DNA of 5,249 bases from Candidatus Egerieousia excrementavium. Lineage in GTDB: Bacteria; Bacteroidota; Bacteroidia; Bacteroidales; UBA932. Of this stretch, positions 1 through 5,249 are shown piece after piece. The stretch is from contig JADINB010000030.1 in assembly GCA_017694275.1 (NCBI GenBank), forward strand, positions 1 to 5,249, read 5' to 3'. Each line of letters starts with the position of its first letter. Within the stretch, counting starts at the first letter, position 1. Under the pieces are notes generated by a model that saw nothing but the letters and a program-made list of their open reading frames with translations, was not told the origin of the DNA and ran no database searches. The position numbers and the translations under genes were made by a program.

Positions 1-180
1 GTTGTAAATTGGGGCAACGGATTCAACACGGTAATAACATATAGCCAGAAAATTACAGACAACGGCAAACATGTCCGGCCAACCGTCACCACAAAATGCT
101 GGATAGACGGAGTGGAATCTGAATTGTTGGAGCCCGACAGGATATCGCCATGGGTGGCGGTCACACTCTGGAACAGATAA
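1..180 (+). CDS. 3' end of an unrecognised protein gene (partial, N-terminus outside the window)
   Basis: Frame 1 is open from the first base to a TAA at 178-180 and encodes the last 59 residues of a protein that starts upstream of the window. I do not recognise the family. The fragment has many Thr, Val, Asn and Trp residues alternating with polar ones (VVNWGNGFNTVITYSQ at its start, WVAVTLWNR at its end). This suggests beta strands, as in many Bacteroidota surface or secreted proteins, but that is only an inference from composition. It contains one Cys and no transmembrane segment. Support for its being real comes from codon use (ATA for Ile) like that of the other genes here, and from a good terminator 29 bases after the stop. 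It runs head-on towards fabF. The opposite strand also has a frame open over these bases, so the call is moderate. Confidence 0.55.
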   Translation, partial: VVNWGNGFNTVITYSQKITDNGKHVRPTVTTKCWIDGVESELLEPDRISPWVAVTLWNR

Positions 181-208
181 TTGCACAGACCGACACTCGA
201 ACCACAAA

Positions 209-236
209 AAAGGCGGTACGCACACGCACCGCCTTT
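209..236. terminator. Bidirectional Rho-independent terminator between the partial gene and fabF
   Basis: A 9-base-pair stem, AAAGGCGGT (209-217) with ACCGCCTTT (228-236), encloses a 10-base loop. On the plus strand it is followed by a broken T-rich tail (TTTATCTTTT). On the minus strand the run of A at 206-211 becomes an uninterrupted T6 tract directly after the GC-rich stem, so it should work best for transcripts coming from fabF, whose stop codon is 65 bases away. It sits between two converging genes, where a shared terminator is expected. Nothing else is visible between 181 and 300. Confidence 0.85.
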
Positions 237-300
237 ATCTTTTCAAACCAAATCTGCTTATTTTAAACTTCGTTTACAATCACGCTGCGCCCCGGCATTG

Positions 301-1554
301 TTATTTTATCTTTTTCAAGACGAGTGTGGAGTTATGGCCACCGAATCCGAAGGTGTTGCTCATTGCAACATTGACCTCACGCTTCTGTGCCTTGTTCAAT
401 GTAAGATTCATCTTGTAATCTATCTCAGGATCTTCTGTCTCGAAATTGATTGTCGGAGGGACTATGCCGTTCTGCATTGCATCTATGCAGGCCAGTATCT
501 CAACTGCTCCGGCTGCGCCGAGCAGGTGGCCTGTCATGGATTTTGTAGAACTGATGTTTACATTGTATACACTCTCGCCGAATACAGACTTTATCGCCTT
601 CAATTCTGCAATGTCGCCAAGAGGAGTTGACGTACCGTGCACATTTATGTAATCTACCTCTTCGGGGTTGATGCCGGCCTCTTCAAGGGCCAGTTTCATT
701 GCCTGCGTGGCGCCATGTCCCTCAGGGTGCGGAGCGGTAATATGGTGCGCATCGGCTGTCATTCCATAACCTGCAACCTCTGCATAAATCTTTGCCCCGC
801 GGGCAACGGCATGCTCATATTCCTCAAAGACAAGGATACCTGCACCCTCGCCGAGAACGAATCCGTCTCTGTTCTTGTCGAACGGACGGCTTGCAGTCTT
901 GTAGTTCTCGTTATTTGTAGAGAGCGCCTGGGCTGAATTGAAACCGCCCACACTCGGTATGGTTATGCCGGCCTCCGCACCGCCGGTTATCACTATGTCT
1001 GACTTGCCCAACCTCACTATGTCAAATGCGTTGCTCATTGCATGAGACGAAGAGGCACAGGCCGAAACAGTTGCATAGTTGGGCCCCATAAAGCCATACT
1101 TTATGGAAATATAACCGGAAGCCATGTCGGGAATCATCTTGGGTATCAAAAAAGGGCTAAAGCGGGGAACATTGCCGCCCTCGCTAAAGCCTATTATCTC
1201 TTGAGTAAGAGTCTCGATACCGCCGATTCCCGAACCTACGACAACTCCTACCCTGTCTTTGTCGATTTTGTCCAGATCCATGCCGGAATCGGCAATTGCC
1301 TGATCGGCCGCGATTATTGCATATTGACAAAATCTGTCGAGCTTGCGAGCCTCCTTTCTGTCGAAACCGAACTTCTCAGGCTCGTAACCCTGTATCTCAC
1401 AAGCAAATTTAGTCTTAAAAAGAGATGTATCGAATCTGGTTATGAGAGTGGCGCCGCCAACACCGTCGTTCAAATTCTTGAAATATTCCTGAACGTTTGT
1501 TCCCAGCGGGTTGATGGTACCTATCCCTGTAACGACTACTCTTTTTAATTCCAT
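301..1554 (-). CDS. fabF: 3-oxoacyl-[acyl-carrier-protein] synthase II (KAS II, FabF)
   Basis: A cytoplasmic condensing enzyme of type II fatty-acid synthesis. It joins malonyl-ACP to a growing acyl-ACP with loss of CO2, extending the chain by two carbons. The protein has 417 residues, the normal length for FabF, and shows the complete thiolase-fold signature. The nucleophile Cys166 lies in VSACASSSHA. The catalytic histidines are His306 (NVHGTSTPLGD) and His343 (STKSMTGHLLGAAGA), with the conserved Lys338 in the second motif. The C-terminal gating loop NTFGFGGHN carries the gate Phe402. These match Cys163, His303, His340 and Phe400 of E. coli FabF. The start ATG gives the usual N-terminus (MELKRVVVTGIG) directly before the first beta strand. 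No Shine-Dalgarno is seen, as is normal in this phylum. The gene starts 18 bases after acpP, so its substrate carrier and the enzyme are co-transcribed, and transcription should end at the hairpin at 209-236. Confidence 0.97.
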   Translation of the reverse strand: MELKRVVVTGIGTINPLGTNVQEYFKNLNDGVGGATLITRFDTSLFKTKFACEIQGYEPEKFGFDRKEARKLDRFCQYAIIAADQAIADSGMDLDKIDKDRVGVVVGSGIGGIETLTQEIIGFSEGGNVPRFSPFLIPKMIPDMASGYISIKYGFMGPNYATVSACASSSHAMSNAFDIVRLGKSDIVITGGAEAGITIPSVGGFNSAQALSTNNENYKTASRPFDKNRDGFVLGEGAGILVFEEYEHAVARGAKIYAEVAGYGMTADAHHITAPHPEGHGATQAMKLALEEAGINPEEVDYINVHGTSTPLGDIAELKAIKSVFGESVYNVNISSTKSMTGHLLGAAGAVEILACIDAMQNGIVPPTINFETEDPEIDYKMNLTLNKAQKREVNVAMSNTFGFGGHNSTLVLKKIK

Positions 1555-1572
1555 TACTTATAGAGTTAACAA

Positions 1573-1809
1573 TTATTTCTGGTTAGCCTCAATATATTTG
1601 ATGGCGTCGCCAACGGTTACTATTTTCTCAGCAGCCTCATCAGGAATCTGAATGTCGAAAGCCTTCTCGAACTCCATGATAAGCTCTACGGTATCCAATG
1701 AATCGGCACCCAAATCTTTTGTAAAACTTGCCTCAGGTGTAACCTCGGCTGCATCAACGCCCAATTTATCAACGATGATCTCTTGAACTTTTGAAGTGAT
1801 ATCTGCCAT
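1573..1809 (-). CDS. acpP: Acyl carrier protein
   Basis: A small acidic cytoplasmic protein of 78 residues that carries growing acyl chains on a 4'-phosphopantetheine arm during fatty-acid synthesis. The attachment site is Ser37 in the motif GADSLDTVELIMEFE at the start of helix II, the helix recognised by partner enzymes such as FabF and holo-ACP synthase. Length, the Glu/Asp-rich helix II and the C-terminal segment IVTVGDAIKYIE are all typical of the primary-metabolism ACP rather than of polyketide or peptide carrier domains. The start codon gives MADITSKVQEIIVDKLGV, the expected first helix. It is the first gene of the acpP-fabF operon. A leader of roughly 65 bases separates it from a predicted promoter at 1878-1885, which it shares back to back with purN. 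Confidence 0.97.
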   Translation of the reverse strand: MADITSKVQEIIVDKLGVDAAEVTPEASFTKDLGADSLDTVELIMEFEKAFDIQIPDEAAEKIVTVGDAIKYIEANQK

Positions 1810-1877
1810 GATTTAAAAAATTAGTTAATGAATAAGTTTATAAATTTTAGTAGTAATATCCATTTTATTACGGGCTG

Positions 1878-1885
1878 CAAAGTTA
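1878..1885 (-). promoter_or_regulatory. Predicted promoter (-7 box) of acpP-fabF
   Basis: On the minus strand these bases read TAACTTTG, a perfect match to the Bacteroidota sigma-factor -7 consensus TAnnTTTG, followed by GCAGCCCG-like sequence where transcription should begin. No clear TTTG -33 element is seen; bases about 20 further upstream are a run of T (A at 1903-1908 on the plus strand). The predicted leader of acpP is then about 65 bases long. The match and the position support it; the start site is not measured. Confidence 0.6.
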
Positions 1886-1911
1886 ATAATTATTTTTTAA
1901 ATAAAAAATCT

Positions 1912-1919
1912 TATATTTG
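1912..1919 (+). promoter_or_regulatory. Predicted promoter (-7 box) of purN
   Basis: The bases read TATATTTG, a perfect match to TAnnTTTG, and lie 30 bases before the purN ATG, giving a short leader of about 20-25 bases. The -33 element would fall near 1889-1895, which is only AT-rich (ATTATTT) and has no exact TTTG. That position touches the upstream flank of the acpP promoter on the other strand, so the two promoters overlap in the DNA they need. Confidence 0.6.
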
Positions 1920-1949
1920 TCTGCACATTATCAACAACATAGCACAAAA

Positions 1950-2576
1950 ATGAAAAACATTGCGATATTTGCCTCGGGCAGCGGCACAAACGCCATAAAC
2001 ATAATCAACTTCTTCAATTACAACAGGAAATACGATGGCTCTCCAAGCGGAGAGTCGCAGACGGCCTGTGTAAAGGTTGTGATATGCAACAACAGAAACG
2101 CATATGTACTTACACGCGCCGCAAACGCGTCGGTAGAGATTTCGGTCTACGACAAGGAAGAACTTACCGGCTCTCCCTCAAGACTTTTGCAACAGCTTGC
2201 CATGCTGCAGATAGATTATATAATACTTGCGGGCTATCTGCTCAAGGTTCCTGATGCACTTATAGAGAAGTACCGCGACAGGATTATAAACATACACCCG
2301 GCACTGCTCCCCAAATATGGAGGAAAAGGAATGTACGGGCACCATGTGCATGAAGCCGTTATTGCCGCAAATGAGAAAGAGTCGGGTATTACAATCCACC
2401 TTGTAGACGAAAAATACGACAACGGCAGAATACTGTTTCAGGCCAGATGCACAATAGAGCCCGGCGACGGGCCACAGGAACTTGCATCCAAAATCCATGT
2501 GCTTGAACAGATGCATTTCCCAAATGTCATTGCTTCATTTATAAAGAGCTGCGATAATTCTCGACACCCTCTTTAA
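1950..2576 (+). CDS. purN: Phosphoribosylglycinamide formyltransferase (GAR transformylase)
   Basis: A cytoplasmic enzyme of purine synthesis that transfers the formyl group of 10-formyltetrahydrofolate to glycinamide ribonucleotide. From the ATG at 1950 the protein has 208 residues. The phosphate-binding loop is FASGSGTN (residues 7-14). The active-site motif NIHPALLPKYGGKGMYG supplies Asn114 and His116, and Asp157 lies in VDEKYDNG. These correspond to Asn106, His108 and Asp144 of E. coli PurN. I chose ATG 1950 because it gives the normal N-terminus MKNIAIFASGSG. The in-frame TTG at 1917 would add 11 unrelated residues and lies inside the predicted promoter. Compared with E. coli, about 10 extra residues (DGSPSGESQT region, 29-38) lie between the first helix and second strand. 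The gene is divergent from acpP, and its last 38 bases overlap the antisense end of dsbD. Confidence 0.95.
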   Translation: MKNIAIFASGSGTNAINIINFFNYNRKYDGSPSGESQTACVKVVICNNRNAYVLTRAANASVEISVYDKEELTGSPSRLLQQLAMLQIDYIILAGYLLKVPDALIEKYRDRIINIHPALLPKYGGKGMYGHHVHEAVIAANEKESGITIHLVDEKYDNGRILFQARCTIEPGDGPQELASKIHVLEQMHFPNVIASFIKSCDNSRHPL

Positions 2577-4560
2577 GAAAAGAGACAAACTGGTCTATGT
2601 CGGTATTGTAACCTCTGGGAGAAGCCAGGGGCTTTTCCTTCCCGTCAAGCAATATGTAATAGGGCTGGGCATTGGCTCCGAACTTGTGCATTACAAAGTT
2701 TGAATTTATTTTGCCAAGTTCCTTGAGGACCTTGCCGTTTTCAAGTGTAACCCATTCGCTTTCGGGAAGCCGCTTTTTGTCGTCTGCATAGAGGGCAACA
2801 ATAACATATTCGTTTCTTAGCAGTTCCAGCACCCGGCTGTCGCTCCACACCACTGCCTCCATTTCACGGCAGTTTACGCAACCGTGCCCTGTAAAATCTA
2901 CAAAAAGAGGCTTGTTTACCTTTCTTGCATACTCAAGAGCCTCGTTGTAATCGAAAAAACCCTCGAGTCCATGGGGCAAATCCAGAAAATCCGAATATTT
3001 TGGAGCTTTTCCATCTGCCGTTCCGGCTTCCGCTCCGCCCTCTGATACCGCCCTGCCGCCCGGCAAGATTACAAAATCCTGCGAAGTAAGCGGAGGAAGA
3101 TAACCGCTCAACGCCTTCAGGGGCGCCCCCCACATGCCCGGTATCATATAGACTACAAATGCAAAGACTGCAATGGAGAGAAGAAGACGCTTTACAGAAA
3201 GATGCTCTTTTGGAGTGTCGTTTACAAACCTTATCTTGCCCAGCAGATAAAGGCCGAGCAGAGTGAATATCACTATCCATAGCGCAAGATAAACTTCTCT
3301 GTCAAGGATTCCCCAATGATATGTCTGGTCTGCCACGCTCAGGAACTTCAGGCCCAGCGCCAGTTCCAGAAATCCGAGGACAACCTTGACGGAATTGAGC
3401 CAGCCGCCCGATTTGGGCAGATCTTTAAGCAGGCTCGGGGCAAATGCGAAAACCGTAAACGGGAGTGCAAAGGCTACAGAAAAGGCAAACATGGTTATCA
3501 CAGGTTCCCAAATTTCACCCTGAGTGCTCTTTATCAATACCGAGCCTACGATAGGGCCGGTACATGAAAAGGAGACCAGCACCAGGGTAAGAGCCATGAA
3601 GAATACACCTATGAGCCCCCCTTTGTCTGATTTGGAATCTGCCTTGTTGACAAAACGCGAAGGCATGGTTATCTCGAAGGCCCCAAAGAAAGAAGCGGCA
3701 AAAACCATGAATATCGCAAAGAATATCAGGTTGGGTATCCAGTGGGTTGCCAGCCAGTTGAATATGTCGGCCGTAACGGCATCTCCGCCTACAAAATAGG
3801 TTATAAGTATTATTATGCCTATCGGCAGGGTATAGAGAGCCACTATAGATATGCCGTAAAGCATTGCCATGAAGCGGCCGCGGCGTTTGCTTCCGGAGTT
3901 TTTCAAAAAGAACGAAACCGTCATGGGCACCATGGGGAACACACATGGAGTAAGCAGAGCCACAAAGCCCCATGCAATGGCCTCAAGAATGACAGACCAT
4001 AGCGAGGTACCTTTCGCTCCTGCAGGAGCATCATCTGCCGCGGCCTCCACGACACTCTCGCTTGAAGCAATTTTGCCTGCAGCAGGGCCGGGAAGCACAA
4101 GCCTTATGGTCTTTTCTTCCGGCGTAAGGCACTGCCCGTCCTTGCAGACCTGCCACTCTATGGTGGAGATTACCTCCCCGCCGGAGGAAGCCTCTACCCT
4201 CTGCACTATCACCACCGGAGAAGAGCAGACACCCACCTCCATTTTAAAAGCCTTGTCATAGCTCTTTACCACATTGCTTTTTATATATGGCTTGCCGACA
4301 GCCCTCACCCCCTCGGGCAACTTCAGTTCAAGAGTCGTGGGATTCGGGCCGCCTTCATACTCCTCCATATCATATATATGCCACTCCGGCCCCATCGTGG
4401 CAACGAATGTCAGATCATACAGATTTTCACCTGCCTTCTCCACGCTGCCGCGCCATGAAACAGGCTGGTTGAAAAATTGTCCGCTTGCCTGGAATGAAAG
4501 CAGGAACATGAGCGAGAGCACAACTGCCCCCGCAAGATGCGATATAACCTTTCTTACCAT
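2539..4560 (-). CDS. dsbD: Thiol:disulfide interchange protein DsbD (full length, three domains)
   Basis: An inner-membrane electron conduit that takes reducing power from cytoplasmic thioredoxin and passes it to periplasmic thiol proteins, such as disulfide isomerases or cytochrome c maturation factors. Its 673 residues show the standard order. A signal peptide comes first (about 1-27, ending QASG). The N-terminal periplasmic alpha domain (about 30-158) has its Cys139-x4-Cys144 pair in CKDGQCLTPEE. A Ala-rich linker follows, then an eight-helix membrane domain (about 186-477) with Cys206 in TPCVFPMVP and Cys333 in SFSCTGPIVG. A second linker (about 493-520) leads to a C-terminal thioredoxin-like domain with Cys561-Val-Asn-Cys564 and Pro633 in the cis-proline position (AQPYY). 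All three redox Cys pairs are present, so it should be active. An additional Cys112 lies in the alpha domain. Its ATG overlaps the end of the upstream nitroreductase gene (ATGGTAA), implying coupled translation. Its exact electron acceptor cannot be told from this window. Confidence 0.95.
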   Translation of the reverse strand: MVRKVISHLAGAVVLSLMFLLSFQASGQFFNQPVSWRGSVEKAGENLYDLTFVATMGPEWHIYDMEEYEGGPNPTTLELKLPEGVRAVGKPYIKSNVVKSYDKAFKMEVGVCSSPVVIVQRVEASSGGEVISTIEWQVCKDGQCLTPEEKTIRLVLPGPAAGKIASSESVVEAAADDAPAGAKGTSLWSVILEAIAWGFVALLTPCVFPMVPMTVSFFLKNSGSKRRGRFMAMLYGISIVALYTLPIGIIILITYFVGGDAVTADIFNWLATHWIPNLIFFAIFMVFAASFFGAFEITMPSRFVNKADSKSDKGGLIGVFFMALTLVLVSFSCTGPIVGSVLIKSTQGEIWEPVITMFAFSVAFALPFTVFAFAPSLLKDLPKSGGWLNSVKVVLGFLELALGLKFLSVADQTYHWGILDREVYLALWIVIFTLLGLYLLGKIRFVNDTPKEHLSVKRLLLSIAVFAFVVYMIPGMWGAPLKALSGYLPPLTSQDFVILPGGRAVSEGGAEAGTADGKAPKYSDFLDLPHGLEGFFDYNEALEYARKVNKPLFVDFTGHGCVNCREMEAVVWSDSRVLELLRNEYVIVALYADDKKRLPESEWVTLENGKVLKELGKINSNFVMHKFGANAQPYYILLDGKEKPLASPRGYNTDIDQFVSFLKEGVENYRSSL
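2617..2639 (+). terminator. Weak candidate terminator hairpin for purN, inside dsbD
   Basis: Bases 2618-2626 (GGAGAAGCC) pair with 2630-2638 (GGCTTTTCC) around a 3-base loop, with one G-U pair; the next pair outward would also be G-U. It lies 41 bases after the purN stop, where a terminator would be expected. However, it has no T tract beyond the stem, and the same bases encode a DsbD segment (KPLASPRG), so the pairing may be incidental. Confidence 0.25.
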
Positions 4561-5153
4561 AAAAGATAGTGTATTCTGTCAGGATTCCATTTGTCCTTGG
4601 GTTCATTGTCTCCAGCGGGGTATCCTACGGGTATCAGACATAACGGAAGCCACGGGTCGGGAATCCCGAGTGCAGACTTTATTGCCGCCATCCTGTCCTG
4701 ATAGGGATAACCTGCCGTCCATACCGCACCCAGACCGTAAGACTCTGCCGCAAGCAGGATATTCTGTGCGGCAGCCGAACAGTCGAGACTCCAGAGCTGC
4801 GACAAGTCCGGATTGCCGGCAACCACTATTGCCGCAGATGCATTCCTGAGCATTTTCAGGTTTGTAAGAGAATCTGCAAGCCTAGAGATATTCTCCTCAC
4901 CTGTAACAACTATAAAATTCCAGGGCTGCCTGTTCATTCCAGAGGGAGCAGCCATTCCCGCCCTGAGAATCATCTCAAGCGTATCTGAATTAATCATCTT
5001 CCCTGGAATATAATTCCTCACGCTTTTGCGTTCAAGAATATTCTCTATTACCGGATTTGAAACTCCGCCTGATATACCTTCCGGCGAATTGCCGCATGAA
5101 CATACTGCAAGGGCGGCCAATACAAAAAACAAGTATTTCATTTTTTCAGTCAT
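4554..5153 (-). CDS. Nitroreductase-family FMN oxidoreductase with lipoprotein signal
   Basis: A 199-residue nitroreductase-fold protein; substrate unknown. Family hallmarks are the FMN-binding RKSVRNY (42-48), AAPSGMNRQPWNF (68-80, binding FMN and forming part of the pocket), the dimer helix AAAQNILLAAESYGLGAVW (127-145), and the C-terminal tail KDKWNPDRIHYLLW. Before the domain lies a signal: MKYLFFVLAALAVCSC, with Cys20 (preceded by VCS) as the likely lipid-modified residue, then a short Gly/Ser/Asn linker. It is thus predicted to sit on an envelope membrane outside the cytoplasm, unusual for an enzyme class that normally uses NAD(P)H. ATG at 5151-5153 gives MTEKMKYLFF; an in-frame ATG at 5139-5141 (Met5) gives a more typical signal start and may be the true one. 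The last codons overlap dsbD by 7 bases, so it is the first gene of a two-gene operon. It could instead be a related FMN protein without nitroreductase activity. Confidence 0.88.
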   Translation of the reverse strand: MTEKMKYLFFVLAALAVCSCGNSPEGISGGVSNPVIENILERKSVRNYIPGKMINSDTLEMILRAGMAAPSGMNRQPWNFIVVTGEENISRLADSLTNLKMLRNASAAIVVAGNPDLSQLWSLDCSAAAQNILLAAESYGLGAVWTAGYPYQDRMAAIKSALGIPDPWLPLCLIPVGYPAGDNEPKDKWNPDRIHYLLW

Positions 5154-5177
5154 ATTTTACTGCAACTGCATGCAGCT

Positions 5178-5185
5178 CAAATTTA
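5178..5185 (-). promoter_or_regulatory. Predicted promoter (-7 box) of the nitroreductase-dsbD operon
   Basis: On the minus strand these bases read TAAATTTG, a perfect TAnnTTTG match, 24 bases before the upstream ATG candidate (5153) and 36 before the second (5141). A TTTG that could be the -33 element lies 25 bases further upstream (near 5208-5214), slightly beyond the usual 17-23 base spacing, so only the -7 box is well supported. A perfect 10-base palindrome, CTGCATGCAG, covers 5166-5175, about where transcription would start. The remaining bases 5186-5249 hold no gene that I can support. Confidence 0.55.
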
Positions 5186-5249
5186 ACAAAAGGACGGTGT
5201 GTCATAATTGCAAACTGCTGCGTTATTTTCGGAATTCGGGCTAAGTCAT

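Noticed and set aside
181..630. Open frame of 149 codons on the plus strand running through the terminator into fabF
   Set aside because: It begins at a non-ATG codon just after the partial gene's stop, reads through the terminator hairpin, and is mostly antisense to conserved fabF codons.
1917..1949. In-frame TTG start extending PurN by 11 residues
   Set aside because: The TTG overlaps the predicted -7 promoter box, and the added residues (MSAHYQQHSTK) precede a normal PurN N-terminus that begins at the ATG at 1950.
2459..2472. GCCCG-GCGA-CGGGC hairpin as a terminator for dsbD transcripts
   Set aside because: The stem is only 5 base pairs, is inside purN coding sequence and lacks a T tract on either strand (TCTATTG on the minus strand), so pairing by chance from GC-rich codons is more likely.
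3869..4261. Open frame of 130 codons on the plus strand inside dsbD, with several overlapping others (3316-4002)
   Set aside because: These are antisense to the DsbD alpha and membrane domains, overlap one another, and show composition dictated by the codons on the other strand.
4274..4849. Open frame of 191 codons on the plus strand across the dsbD start and the nitroreductase gene
   Set aside because: It lies wholly antisense to two well-recognised genes, its Cys/Pro/Arg/Ser-rich translation resembles no family, and no promoter is seen; it is a shadow of the real codons.
5186..5249. Possible end of a further gene at the right edge
   Set aside because: Short open stretches exist on both strands, but too few bases are present to tell coding from intergenic sequence.

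Overview
The window looks like ordinary chromosome from a Bacteroidota bacterium, probably order Bacteroidales. The evidence is threefold. Start codons lack Shine-Dalgarno sequences. Three gene starts are preceded by the Bacteroidota-type -7 box TAnnTTTG. The proteins (PurN, AcpP, FabF, and a DsbD with a short N-terminal Cys-x4-Cys) have the character of that phylum. Isoleucine is often encoded by ATA throughout, including in the partial gene at the left edge, so nothing suggests foreign DNA by codon use.

Left edge (1-300): the last 59 codons of an unrecognised plus-strand gene end at 180. A hairpin flanked by A and T runs (209-236) follows and can terminate both this gene and the fatty-acid operon arriving from the other side.

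Fatty-acid block (301-1809, minus strand): acpP (acyl carrier protein) and then fabF (3-oxoacyl-ACP synthase II), 18 bases apart. They are read from a promoter in the AT-rich region 1810-1949. The same region carries the divergent promoter of purN (1950-2576, plus strand), which encodes the glycinamide ribonucleotide formyltransferase of purine synthesis. The two -7 boxes are only 26 bases apart, so the promoters must share DNA.

Envelope redox block (2539-5153, minus strand): a small nitroreductase-family protein with a lipoprotein-type signal is followed by a full-length DsbD thiol:disulfide interchange protein. The DsbD ATG lies inside the last codons of the nitroreductase gene (7-base overlap), so the two are almost certainly one operon with coupled translation. 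DsbD carries electrons from cytoplasmic thioredoxin across the inner membrane to periplasmic thiol proteins. The 3' end of dsbD overlaps the 3' end of purN tail to tail by 38 bases.

I found no CRISPR array, tRNA or rRNA gene, insertion sequence or phage gene. No clearly novel system is visible. The most interesting points are the coupling of a lipoprotein nitroreductase to DsbD, the shared purN/acpP promoter region, and the overlapping 3' ends of purN and dsbD.
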